A stretch of DNA of 64,000 bases, taken from contig JAULSU010000001.1 in the NCBI GenBank assembly GCA_030512335.1, forward strand, positions 6,944,001 through 7,008,000. Reading direction: 5' to 3'. Positions 42,855 to 52,784 of this stretch are shown piece after piece. A program made the translations under genes and the position numbers. How positions within the stretch are numbered: position 1 is the first letter of the stretch; the number at the start of each line of letters is the position of its first letter. The DNA is from Immersiella caudata. Lineage: Eukaryota > Ascomycota > Sordariomycetes > Sordariales > Lasiosphaeriaceae. The notes beneath the pieces are model-generated. The model searched no databases. It saw only the letters and a program-made list of their open reading frames with translations, and was not told the origin of the DNA.

Positions 42855-45455
42855 ATGCAGACTCGCGCGGCGACCAGAAAGGCCGCGGAAGTGTTAAAGC
42901 AAAATCGCCAAGATGCATCTGCATCTCGGGTCACTGCCCCTACTTCGACAACAGCAGAAGGCCCCAGATTGGAAGCCCAGGTTGACCCGGTACCGGAAGA
43001 TACGTCCATCATAGCGACAGCAACAACGCCTTCTGCACAAAGCAGTACACCCCCAGCAATTGAGGACACATCAGCTTCGGCAAGCCTAGCCCCTGCCACC
43101 AGCCATACGGCGACAGGGAAAAGGGCTGCCCAAAAGCAGCAGACACCCCCTACCCCCAGGATTGCTGCATCTGTGCCGAAGCGAAAACGTGGAAAGGCTG
43201 CCCCACGGCAGCCCATGAAGGGCGGATGGGTTCTCCCACATGGCATGGGCGTATCTCTGGAACCCATGGATGCTTCGGTTCCCAGCGTTAAAAGAGAAGC
43301 TGGGTCGGGTCAGCATACGCAAGAGGACACGCCGTCAGTTTCGGCTGCTACCCTCCCCGCAGTCGATCAAGAGCCGAAGAGAGCGTCGGATAAGCAGACA
43401 AAGCTTGCTTTCAGGGTCACAAAGATTTCGGTAGCCACCAAGAAGCAAGAAACATTGGACGCCGCCCGCACAGAGGATAAGCCTCTCCCGCAGAAAGAAG
43501 AGCTGGAGGCTTCACAGCTCTCGATTGGCAGGCGACGCACCAGGTCGGTCACTGCCCGTCAAGCAGATAGATTGGTGACCGACGATGATGAAGCCGAAGT
43601 CAAAGAGGAGGATCTCGCCGAGCGTGTGGACGCAGCAATTCCGGAGAGCACCCTTGTGTTGAAGGAGGAGAATCCCGTTGTGATTGCGGACGCGGCAGCG
43701 GAGACATCTACTCGCAAGCTGCTGGTTATCAAGGGCGTCATTATTGCAGACGGCACACCAGCTAAGCACGGGGAGAAGATTGTCGTTGATGCCACACAGA
43801 TTCTTGATCCTGACTTCAGAATGATACTGAAACGAGGACTGGAAAACAAGTATGGGCTGACCCCAGGGTTCTCACCTTACCCATACCGACGGGTTCCGAC
43901 ACCTGAGGACTGCGAGGAAGTCTATCGGCTCCTGGCAGGCATGCACGGCGAGTGCATGCCGCCAAAGACCATGCCTGCTGCATCATTGACTGTTGCTGGC
44001 TGCGGGGAAGTGCCGTGCGTCCTCGACGCACTTCTCAGGACGCTCATCAGTGGCTACACAAAGATGGAGCACGCAGACCAGGCCATCCAAAACCTCGTCC
44101 AGCACTATGGCCTTCGAACCACCGGTACTGGAAAAGGCAGTATCAACTGGGAGAAGGTCCGGCAGTCTCCTCACGGCGAGCTCAAGAAGGTCGTCGAGAT
44201 TGCAGGGGGCGGGAATCAACGAGCCAAATACATCAAGCTAACCCTAGATATGGTGTATGAAGAGAACTTGGCAAAGCATGGCCCCACTAGCGACCCAAAT
44301 GAAGACCTTCTTTCTCTGGACTACATGCACTCGATGACCAAGGACGAGGCGTTGGCCAAGTTCGTGTCCTATCCTGGCATCGGTATCAAGACAGCAGCCT
44401 GTGTCACGCTCTTCTGTCTGCAGATTCCGTGCTTTGCGGTAGACACGCATGTGCACCGAGTTTGTCGCTGGCTTGGATGGTCAGCGCCAAAGGCAGACCC
44501 TGACAATTGCTTTCGCCATGCAGATCACATGGTTCCAGACCATCTCAAGTATGGTCTACATCAGCTCTTTATCAGGCATGGCCAGCTCTGTTTCAAGTGC
44601 AGAGCCATCACTAAGCCAGGAACCAAGGACTGGAATGAGGCACCGGACTGCCCGCTGGAGCACCTCCTTACCAGAACAAAGGATGGGGCTGCGTCTGGGA
44701 AGAGGAAAAGGGACGACGGTGACGGTGACTCTGATGCGGATGACGAAGAGGATGAACCCAAAGCAAAGGCAAAGAAGCCGAGGGTGCGGAAAGCCAAGGC
44801 CTTTGACAACTTGGAAGATTCTGAGACCGAAGTCGAAGAAAATGGCCCCAGCGATGAGGATGACGACGACCACAAGCCGCGAGTTGAGTCTGTGGCCAAG
44901 AAGCTGGGACCCAGGGCAGCCAAAGCCGTCAAATCTTCTGTGCAGGACGACTCTGACACGGAAATGGGGGGTGACGATCACGAGGACCAGGGTCAAGTTG
45001 AAGTCAAGTTGGAGGCAAAGAAGCCCAGAAATGCCCGACCAAAGCCTGCGAGACGTCAATCCAAGGTGACCCGATCGAACACAGACGCAACAAGGGCAAA
45101 GCCTAGAACGGCTCGGGCCACACGATCGAAGGTTATCAGCGTTGTAGCTGAAGAACATTCCGATATGGATGAAGATGCGACTGAGGATGAAGCCCATCAG
45201 TCTGAAATGGAGCTGGACACAATCACCCCTGTCGCAGATACCCCGAGCAACGCACAAAACGGGACTAAGTCCGCCTCTAAGCCATCCCAGATTGAGCTTG
45301 AGCAGCCCGTGGGCTCAGCACTTGATATCGCCGTAGCCCAGGAAAATGGCGGCAGTCAGAATACCACAACGTCCAGTCCGGTGCTGTCAGAACTCTCATA
45401 CATGTCCGACCTAACAGATCTTTCAGATCTATCAGACACCGAGGAGGGGAAATGA
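42855..45455 (+). CDS. HhH-GPD DNA glycosylase (endonuclease III/DEMETER superfamily)
   Basis: Base-excision repair enzyme, single exon, 866 aa. The catalytic domain spans about residues 320-600. The helix-hairpin-helix is YPGIGIKTAACVTLF and the following loop AVDTHVHRVCRWLGW. Lys512 and Asp530 are 18 residues apart, the same spacing as Lys120/Asp138 of E. coli endonuclease III, so a bifunctional glycosylase/lyase is plausible. After it comes LCFKCRAI and a later DCPLEHLL, which is not the canonical four-Cys iron-sulfur loop. Long disordered flanks are basic and acidic in turn (KRKRDDGDGDSDADDEEDE). Substrate is unknown: thymine glycol, mismatched T or 5-methylcytosine are all open. It is transcribed away from the RID gene. 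Confidence 0.9.
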   Translation: MQTRAATRKAAEVLKQNRQDASASRVTAPTSTTAEGPRLEAQVDPVPEDTSIIATATTPSAQSSTPPAIEDTSASASLAPATSHTATGKRAAQKQQTPPTPRIAASVPKRKRGKAAPRQPMKGGWVLPHGMGVSLEPMDASVPSVKREAGSGQHTQEDTPSVSAATLPAVDQEPKRASDKQTKLAFRVTKISVATKKQETLDAARTEDKPLPQKEELEASQLSIGRRRTRSVTARQADRLVTDDDEAEVKEEDLAERVDAAIPESTLVLKEENPVVIADAAAETSTRKLLVIKGVIIADGTPAKHGEKIVVDATQILDPDFRMILKRGLENKYGLTPGFSPYPYRRVPTPEDCEEVYRLLAGMHGECMPPKTMPAASLTVAGCGEVPCVLDALLRTLISGYTKMEHADQAIQNLVQHYGLRTTGTGKGSINWEKVRQSPHGELKKVVEIAGGGNQRAKYIKLTLDMVYEENLAKHGPTSDPNEDLLSLDYMHSMTKDEALAKFVSYPGIGIKTAACVTLFCLQIPCFAVDTHVHRVCRWLGWSAPKADPDNCFRHADHMVPDHLKYGLHQLFIRHGQLCFKCRAITKPGTKDWNEAPDCPLEHLLTRTKDGAASGKRKRDDGDGDSDADDEEDEPKAKAKKPRVRKAKAFDNLEDSETEVEENGPSDEDDDDHKPRVESVAKKLGPRAAKAVKSSVQDDSDTEMGGDDHEDQGQVEVKLEAKKPRNARPKPARRQSKVTRSNTDATRAKPRTARATRSKVISVVAEEHSDMDEDATEDEAHQSEMELDTITPVADTPSNAQNGTKSASKPSQIELEQPVGSALDIAVAQENGGSQNTTTSSPVLSELSYMSDLTDLSDLSDTEEGK

Positions 45456-45736
45456 ATATTGACAACCTGGGCGAAGGGGCATCGGTGCGGTGGCTGAGCA
45501 TCATTCTTGGGAGCATAAAGGACGTTTGACATGGGAAGCTGGTGCGAAGTCTCGGGATCAGATGTTCACTTTTGCATCAGGGGTATTTGCGAAGGCTGAC
45601 CAAGGACATCACATCTTGCAACTTTCTTAACTAGCTTGGTGCATGGGCCATTTTGGCATCGGGGAAATCTAGATGTACTTTATGACTGAAGGAGCTGGAG
45701 CTCATTGATCGGAGAAATTCCTCTTGGTGATTATTG

Positions 45737-46995
45737 TCATGTTAACCTTGCTATAGTTCTGTCTACTAACCGGCGTATCTGCTGCCACCGCAGACAGAGT
45801 ATATCCCGCTGACACGGTTCACCTTCCTCTAGCAAACCGATCCTCTCTAGTGTATCATCTATCTTGATGATGTACTTCAGCAGTATCGATACCAGCAATT
45901 TATCAACCTTCTCCTGATGCGCCTCCTCATCATCCCCCCCCTGTACAGCCCGCATCCACTCACTAGACGGAAGACAGATCGCGCGTAAAGCCACTTGCGT
46001 CCTATAACAAACCTCGTCAGAATCAAGCACATAGTTGCCCAAGAATCCAAACTCATCCAGCTCCTCCTTCTGTCTCGCCGTCAACTCCGGCAGCAAGACT
46101 TCGTCCAACCTAACCTCGTCCCACTTGTTCTCATCGAACACAAACCCGTACTCCACTAATAAGAAATCATTCCCATGCCGCCCATAACAAATCGTTACTT
46201 CCTCTCCCTCCGCGTACGCTCGATCCGTAGTAATCGTAAACTGGGACTCATCAAACGTTACGCTACACCCTCTCGAGGAATGGTTGAACAAATCCGCAAC
46301 AGGCTGCAGGACCATTCGATCGTCTGGAGGGAGTCGTAGTTTTTTTGTTTTGGCGGTTTCGTGGTAGAAGGTGCGGGTGTTTACGAGTAGCCAGTTGTAC
46401 AGGTATGCTTCTTTTGGTATGGACTTGTGAGACTCTGAAGCGGAGAGGAAGGCGGTGTAGTCGAGTGAGAACTTGAAGAGTTGTTTCTTGAGGAGGGATA
46501 GGGCTGGAGGGGGGAGGAAGGGGTGGAGGGTGGGTGACCAAGCGAGGGGGAGGGAGGTCAAAATGGAAGACCGTGACGGGATGACGGCGTTCCATTTTGA
46601 CCAATTGGAAGTGGTGTCGGTGGCGAGGGTTGCGGCGAGGAGCCCGTGGACGGTGAAGTCTTTGGGTGGATAGGATTTGGCGAGGGTGGAGGGGACGGTT
46701 TCGAGGGTGCGGAGGGAGGTGGTAGGGACAGTGAGAATTAGCATGTTGGACTGGGAAGTGTTAGCTGCGAGATACTGGGGTATGAGGAGGAGAGAGGGGA
46801 CTTTACTGCAAGATCTTCTGTAGCAACAATGCCGACGCCGCGGTTGGGGATTTCTCGGGGCTCGATGCCGTGTGACTTGATGCCTTGGGTGTTGGCCCAG
46901 GCGAGGAAGCTGTCGTATATTTCCATTTCCGACTCTTTCTTCCTCTTTTTAACGGGGGTTTCGTTTTCTGCCTTCGAGCGAGCATGTTTAGCCAT
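45737..46995 (-). CDS. SET-domain protein lysine methyltransferase (SETD3/Rkm type)
   Basis: Predicted 400 aa, minus strand, exons 46995-46807 and 46750-45737. The split SET fold begins with FLAWANTQGIKSHGIEPREI and RGVGIVATEDLA. It closes with PVADLFNHSSRGCSVTF, TDRAYAEGEEVTICYGRHGN and LLVEYGFVFDEN: the NH motif for AdoMet and the GEEVTICYG catalytic Tyr region. A C-terminal helical part matches the Rubisco-LSMT substrate-binding domain. In yeast the relatives (Rkm1-4) methylate ribosomal proteins, so the same kind of substrate is likely but not shown. The N-terminus is basic (KKRKKESEM) and could direct nuclear entry. Its start faces COQ4 across 387 bp. Confidence 0.87.
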
Positions 46996-47382
46996 GGTGA
47001 GCTTCTTAGTTGAGTTGGGTAAGACTGGATGAGGTGAGAGGTGAGATTGTGTTTTGCTGTAGTCACAGTTTCGAAACCGCCGGTTTGCTGCACGTACCTG
47101 ATTACCTGATAACCGTTGCCAAATTTAACCCTTCCCCAACACCCAGTTGCCAAATCCACCCACCTGCGTCACTCGATGCTCTGCAATCGCGCTTCCAGTG
47201 CAGAAGTCTTCATTCGGTTATTCCCGCGGTCGGGGTGGATTTAGCCGGTGAAGCACCCCTTGCAATCCGCCCCTCACCGAGAGCTTTGAGCCTCAGCATC
47301 GAACGATTTCTCTGCTACCTCGCGAGCAGCTTCACAACGCCCACCTCAACATGCGCCTGAGTTTTACTCGAACACAACCACC
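46996..47382. promoter_or_regulatory. Divergent SET/COQ4 promoter
   Basis: 387 bp between two outward-facing start codons. No specific motif that I would name. Confidence 0.4.
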
Positions 47383-48312
47383 ATGGAGGTAACCCTACGA
47401 CGCTTCGCGGCCGCCGGGCGCCGGGCGCACACCCTCCGTCCATGCGCAACCGCCGTCCTCTCCGTCTGCCAATCCCGCCCCTACTCCGGCCCGTCCCGCC
47501 CACCACCAAACTACCCCGGCCACATCCCCCTCAACACCCTCGAGAAAGCCGCTCTAGCTATCGGCTCCGGCCTCATGTCTCTCCGCGATCCCCGGCGAGG
47601 CGGTACCTCCCCCCTCCCCTTTCTTCGCTCCAACCCCAACTAATCCCCTTCTGCAGACCTCATCGCCACCTTCGCCGAAGCAACCTGCACCCCCTTCTTC
47701 ATCTACCGCCTCCGCGACGCCATGCTCTCCTCTCCCACTGGTCGCCGCATCCTCCGCGACCGCCCGCGCATAACTTCCACTTCTCTCAACCTGCCCTACC
47801 TCCGCTCTCTACCACCCAACACAGTCGGCCACACCTACATCTCCTGGCTCGACCGGGAAGGTGTATCCCCCGACACCCGCTCCCAGGTGCGCTATATCGA
47901 CGACGAGGAGTGCGCGTACGTGATGCAGCGGTATAGGGAATGCCATGATTTTTATCATGCTTTGACCGGGCTTCCGGTGGTGAGAGAGGGGGAGGTCGCG
48001 CTCAAGGCGTTTGAGTTTGCGAATACGTTACTGCCAATGACGGGGCTGAGCGTGTTCGCGGCGGGGACGATGAAGAAGAAGGAGAGGGAGAGGTTCTGGG
48101 GGATTTATGGGCCCTGGGCGGTGAGGAACGGGCTGAGGGCGAAGGAAGTGATTAACGTGTATTGGGAGGAGCAGCTGGAGAGGGATGTAGATGAGTTAAG
48201 GAGGGAGTTGGGGGTGGAGCCGCCGCCGGATTTGAGGGACATACGGAAGAGGGAGAGGGAGGAGAGGAGGAGGGCGAAGGAGGCGAGGGAGGCGGTTGCG
48301 GGGGCGGCGTGA
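47383..48312 (+). CDS. COQ4: COQ4, ubiquinone biosynthesis
   Basis: Mitochondrial matrix-side inner-membrane protein that organises the coenzyme Q synthome and, by recent work on the human protein, acts on the CoQ ring. Exons 47383-47602 and 47657-48312, 291 aa. The basic, Arg-rich N-terminus (LRRFAAAGRRAHTLRP) is a mitochondrial presequence. Mature-domain landmarks are PGHIPLNTLEKAALAIGSG, DLIATFAEATCTPFF, the zinc motif HDFYH with the partner Glu 12 residues after the second His, and KAFEFANTLLPMTGLSVFA. Length and order are normal. The 5' half is very C-rich and the 3' half very G-rich, with no frame break. Confidence 0.96.
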
Positions 48313-48525
48313 TAGGGAGAAAAGTGTAGGATATGTGTTGTGTTATACCAAGGGGGGGTGTAAGATAGATGGGGTGTAGACGAGGAATAGACTCCATTTT
48401 TTGTCATCGCTCAAATTGCGACGGGACGGCCCATACGGTATCATTATTCCCCCTTTCCCACGCCGTTATCATGTCCCTTTTTGCCCTTGCCCATCGTAAA
48501 CTTCCTGCAGAAGCCCCAAACCCCC

Positions 48526-49106
48526 TTACAAATCAAACAAGTCATCATCATCGTCATCCCACCCCTTCCTCCGACTGACCACAATCTTCTCCTCCTCCTT
48601 CGTCTCCGCCACTGCATTCAACAGCTCCTTGAGCTGCTCCTCCGTCACCTTCTGCCGGAGCTGGCCTGACTGCGCCAGCATCAGCAAACGGTTCTCTACC
48701 TCTGTCGCGCGCTGCTCCTTGACGAGACGGATACGGCCGAGACGATCGGCGGCTTCGGGTTGCAGGATCTGGTTGAGGAGGGCCTGGCGGGCTTCAGCTG
48801 TGGGATGTTTTAGCTACCTGGATATTCGTGAGGGGTGGCTTGGGAGGTGGTGTGGTAGGGTACCTTCTTGTTGTCTGAGGGAGATGTCAGTTGACGATCA
48901 AGAATGGAAGGTGCACAAGACTTACTGTCGCTGGGCCTGCTCGCCGCCACCACCACCACCGCTGGGGCTGGCTTTGCCTCCGCCTTGTGCCTTGAGCTGC
49001 TCGAGGCGAGCTTTCCTGATCTTGTAGGTTATCTGTGGTTAGTGCACGATATGGCGCGGGGGTGATCAGGCGGCGCGCCTACCTTCTCGAGTTCTGCGTC
49101 ATCCAT
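48526..49106 (-). CDS. PDCD5/TFAR19-family DNA-binding protein
   Basis: Small nuclear/cytosolic protein, 137 aa, minus strand, exons 49106-49083, 49032-48926, 48874-48864 and 48797-48526. It starts MDDAELEKITYKIRKARLEQ, then a Gly-rich linker, QQQEAEARQALLNQILQPEA, DRLGRIRLVKEQRATEVENR and a C-terminal KGWDDDDDLFDL, all standard for the family. Exon 3 is an 11-nt micro-exon supplying QQE; its borders are AG/GT on both sides and skipping it breaks the frame. The animal homologue promotes apoptosis and assists tubulin folding; the fungal role is poorly known. Confidence 0.92.
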
Positions 49107-49415
49107 CTTGAGTTCGATTCTGCGACTGCTCGTGATGCGAAGCGATTGGCAATGGGCGCTGGCTGGGGGAAAGGTTGCTGTGGTTCGTCGCGATCGCGGG
49201 GTTGAAAGCCGATTTTTGGTGGGGCTGTGTTATCGGGCAATTATCAGGCAACGGCAGGCAAGACGATCACTGTAATTCTTGGCCAATAATGCTTCGTATT
49301 TATACAAACACCCCCTATATGCCCCCCCCATATGCAATTCTATTTACCTTCCCAAACTCTACTCATACAGCAGCATTAGTGGTCTGGTGTATATGTACAA
49401 GTCCCGTCCTTTGTG
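49107..49415. other. Short intergenic region
   Basis: 309 bp between two minus-strand genes; it includes a CCAAT (GGCCAATAAT near 49278). No gene seen. Confidence 0.5.
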
Positions 49416-50975
49416 TTACACGCGTAAGTCATCTGCGACAACTTCGCTATTCTCCACGATGCGTCGCTTTTCTTCCACCACAGGCCCCAGTCTCTCGACT
49501 TGGCGCTTTGGTTCTACCCACTCGAGGTTCTCTTCTTCAGCATCGTACTTCTCCTGTTCGGCTGCGTGATCCTCTCTTTGATCGTTCGTCTCCTGCGGCA
49601 GCTCCGGGTCTCGCCGGTAGTACTCCTCAAAGGGTATAACTTCATCATGTCTCTTGAGGGCCACCATCTGCTTCGCCTTGACCGACAGCATCAGCGTCTC
49701 AAGTGCGTCCACGCGGGCGCCTAGCTTGCGGCCCCTCTCGACAAGGTATCCCGTGGTGTAATCGACGTCGGTCATGTAGCCTCGGGCGACCAGGACCCGC
49801 ATCCTGCTGTCGCCAGATTGTTGGTTCTGGATCACCCGGAAAAGCTCTGCCCGTAGTGATACTCTAAGCCTGGACCTGCTGAACTTCTCGTCCTTCTTAC
49901 ACTCCGGGAAGCGGCTGATGACGTCGCACGCCTCGCTGACGCAGTTTTCGACGATTCTCCGGGCATAGTGATGCTTTCCGAACTCGTTATACGTGATGTC
50001 CAATAGTGTCATTATAGGGTCTGCAATGGCTCGCAAGGCGATCATTTTCAGCTTGTAATGGCGCAAGAAGTTCCGGTACTTGCACTTGACGGCTTGGAGC
50101 TCTGGGACCATCTCCAGCAGATTGAGAAGATGCGTGCGTCGCCCCACACGGTGATCCGGAGGATGTGTCTGGAGCGGAGGTAGTCCTTCTTCGGATTGGC
50201 CGAGGGGTGGAATGCTGAGCAACAGCTTGCGCCGTTTTTCCAATCCCACGGAGAAGTGGCCATTCTCTATGAGCCGCGGGTGTTCCGATACGTGCGAGAG
50301 AGTAGCCGCAAGGTGGCCGAGGACGAAGGTCGGACGGCGCAACTCGTCAGGGAACAGGGTTTCTGCAACTCGCTCCGCTACTCCAAGGCCGTCTTGAATC
50401 AGGCAGATTGTTGATCTGTGGTCCAGCCGATGAGCGATGGGCACCAATGCATTGAGAACATGACCCGCAGGGACAGTTACAATCAGGTTCGAGATATGCG
50501 GCCATTGTTTTCTAGGCTCGTGCGGTTTCGAGCCCGTCTCCTCTCCGCAGTACACCGGGTCTAGCCCGCCTCGGGTGATGTATTTGCCGTTTCTTTTCAG
50601 AGTAATCTTCAGCTGATCCCGCTTCTTTTTCGCCAGATCGTAAATGAAGGGATTGTGGATGAGAAATTGAACAGGAGGTATGTCTTTGGAGCCGGCCAGG
50701 GCGTGCATGATGTATCGAGCCTTGAGATCGAGGCCTAGGACGTAAATGGAGTCGGTCGGCTTGAACAGTTTCAAGTCCGAGACTTTGGTATCGAAGAGCC
50801 TCTCGTTCGCTGTCTCCGTCAACCCCAAAAGCTCATCCGTGAACGACTTTCCGGAGCGGAGAGGTTTCGAGTCTTCCGGAACCGCGGCTGAGGATTGCCA
50901 TCTGGTGGCCCCCCGGCCCGCCAGACTGTTATTGAGAGACCATGGTCTGGACCTGCAGGGTATTTGCGCAAACAC
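49416..50975 (-). CDS. Ketopantoate reductase (PanE/ApbA)-like protein, probably mitochondrial
   Basis: Single-exon gene, 519 aa. An Arg/Ser-rich N-terminus (FAQIPCRSRPWSLNNSLAGR) looks like a mitochondrial presequence. The Rossmann-like start is SIYVLGLDLKARYIMHALAG, where the usual GxGxxG is altered to GLDLKA. Then come NLIVTVPAGHVLNALVPIAH, STICLIQDGLGVAERV and a helical C-terminal domain with KMIALRAIADPIMTLLDITY. The C-terminal 90 residues are charged and rich in Glu. Fold resemblance to 2-dehydropantoate 2-reductase is clear to me, but the weak nucleotide-binding motif means catalytic activity is not assured. A structural or mitochondrial gene-expression role is possible. Confidence 0.75.
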   Translation of the reverse strand: MFAQIPCRSRPWSLNNSLAGRGATRWQSSAAVPEDSKPLRSGKSFTDELLGLTETANERLFDTKVSDLKLFKPTDSIYVLGLDLKARYIMHALAGSKDIPPVQFLIHNPFIYDLAKKKRDQLKITLKRNGKYITRGGLDPVYCGEETGSKPHEPRKQWPHISNLIVTVPAGHVLNALVPIAHRLDHRSTICLIQDGLGVAERVAETLFPDELRRPTFVLGHLAATLSHVSEHPRLIENGHFSVGLEKRRKLLLSIPPLGQSEEGLPPLQTHPPDHRVGRRTHLLNLLEMVPELQAVKCKYRNFLRHYKLKMIALRAIADPIMTLLDITYNEFGKHHYARRIVENCVSEACDVISRFPECKKDEKFSRSRLRVSLRAELFRVIQNQQSGDSRMRVLVARGYMTDVDYTTGYLVERGRKLGARVDALETLMLSVKAKQMVALKRHDEVIPFEEYYRRDPELPQETNDQREDHAAEQEKYDAEEENLEWVEPKRQVERLGPVVEEKRRIVENSEVVADDLRV

Positions 50976-51528
50976 CCGCGGTTGCGGTGGTCTGCCCCGA
51001 AGGAGATACAGGTTTGCGGCTGTGTACGAGACGCTAAGAGGTCATGGTACTGAGTGTCGCCAACGTTGCCGGGTCCTCGGAGAGGGTGCGAGCAAGCTTG
51101 CGTCGCTGAACCCTATGCAAAGTCTACCGCATGTGCTTCCGTGCTTTGACGATGAGGAGCGCTGTCGACGAGTCGGATGTGCGACAGTGCCGTCAGTGTA
51201 TCGAGGCGCATGCAACGCGATGATGTTCGAAGTCGAGCAGGCGAGTTGCTACCAATTCGCCGATGGAGAACTGACGAGGACGAATTTTTTGAACGCGCCG
51301 CGGTCCACGCCGAACCTGGCCGAAAATAGGGCGCTCATGATTGGCCAGCTCCACCGAGATCCATGGTTGTAGCGGCCCACTCTTGTCTCCAGTGTTCCGG
51401 GCCGCTAAACATCCCAGTCAATCTTGGGCGCATCGCATTTTGTTGCAACGGCAGCGAGGCGCTTCTTCTCATCACATCAAGCTGTGCGATCCAATTTTCA
51501 ACAGCGGCAGGGTCGAACAAACACCACC
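50976..51528. promoter_or_regulatory. Divergent promoter region, PanE-like and Lrp1 genes
   Basis: 553 bp between outward-facing starts. Open frames present are overlaps; no motif named. Confidence 0.4.
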
Positions 51529-52138
51529 ATGGATGTCAGCGACATTACCCCCCAGCTGCAGAAGCTGGATGGGGACCTGGACAGCCTCGAGGAAGCAATC
51601 AAACCTTTACTTGAGAACATAGGGGACGTCACTTCCAAACTACCCCTCTTGGACAAAGCAAAGTTATACGTCTTGGTTGCGTATGCTATTGAATCTCTAC
51701 TCTTCTGTAAGATCTCTCATATCCTCACACTCGCTTTCTGCTAATAACGTGGGGTGCAGCCTCAATGCGTCTCAACAGTGTAGACGCCAAGAACCATGCC
51801 ATCTTCACAGAGTTGACTCGCATCAAGCAGTACTTTGAAAAGATCCAGAAAATTGAGAAGGGCCCAGAGGAGCGTCAAGCCAAACTCAACACTGAGGCTT
51901 CTGCGCGGTTTCTGAAGGCTGACCTTGTAAGTGCCCTCCTGGCTCCACCTCGGGGCTCGGTGTGCTCACCATCATCCAGGCCGATAACAAGCAGATGAGC
52001 GCGGGGTTGACTGCACTGATTGAGAAAGAAAGAGCGAAGGCGGAAGCTGGCAAAGCCGAGAAGAAACGTTCGGCGGAGGAAACCGCTAAATCAGCCGAGA
52101 CTAGCAGTTCTAAACGACAGAAGAAGAAGAAGCGGTAA
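51529..52138 (+). CDS. Lrp1/Rrp47/C1D-family nuclear exosome cofactor
   Basis: Nuclear RNA-binding partner of the exosome nuclease Rrp6, used in 3' processing of rRNA and snoRNA. Exons 51529-51706, 51760-51926 and 51980-52138; 167 aa. The Sas10/C1D fold is in the first 110 residues: ITPQLQKLDGDLDSLEEAIK, LPLLDKAKLYVLVAYAIESL, FSSMRLNSVDAKNHAIFTEL and TRIKQYFEKIQKIE. A short charged tail ends in the basic run SSSKRQKKKKR, as in yeast Lrp1, likely for RNA contact and nuclear import. Start is the ATG in ACCACCATGG; the frame is open further upstream but without family resemblance. Confidence 0.93.
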
Positions 52139-52784
52139 AGCGAGCCTTTGTTGGGCCCGAGTTATGATTCGGGGCCTCGATATTTTAGACTTAATGTATT
52201 GATAAAAGGGGGCCAACCGATGCTGGCTCTCTTGGGAGCGCCTGGCTGGGCGGAACTGACCATGCGGCAGAGCATACAGAGGCACAAAAGACCAGCCAAC
52301 GAAAGAAAAGCCATCGTGTTGGGTCTGGTCGAGGAGGGATCGAGTAGAATGTCTGTGATACCCGGAGCCTGCTTCGACAGTTGAGCTCCACCGAGAAGAC
52401 TTGGCTATAAATGTTTAGAACAGGACACTATGGGCGTTACATAAATATCAAGCATTGCGTCTGCGCTGCGACCCAGGAGTCCGTTCAATACACGAAGGGC
52501 ATGGGCGCCTTTCGACGAATGTCTTCCACAAGAACAAACCTACATGAACTACTGTACTGCAACTGGCCTCGCGTAATATTCTACAGTGCCTAGCGTCTAT
52601 TTAAGAAGGTGTCATGTATATCCAAAAGCCTTGCCAGCGTCGAAGGGGACCGAATTGACATTGAATGAGGCCTCCTCCCCTCGTCAGTAACACTGGGTGA
52701 GCTGGAAAGAGGGTTCCTTTCTTCTGGCCAGAGCCTTCCAGGTTCGTATTCCAGGTGATCAACAACTGTTTCCTCAGATCTGCC
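52139..52784. other. Convergent intergenic region, Lrp1 and kinase
   Basis: About 650 bp between two 3' ends with no supportable gene. Confidence 0.5.

Noticed and set aside
44556..45257. 233-codon minus frame opposite the glycosylase
   Set aside because: Antisense shadow of the disordered acidic/basic tail; no independent signals.
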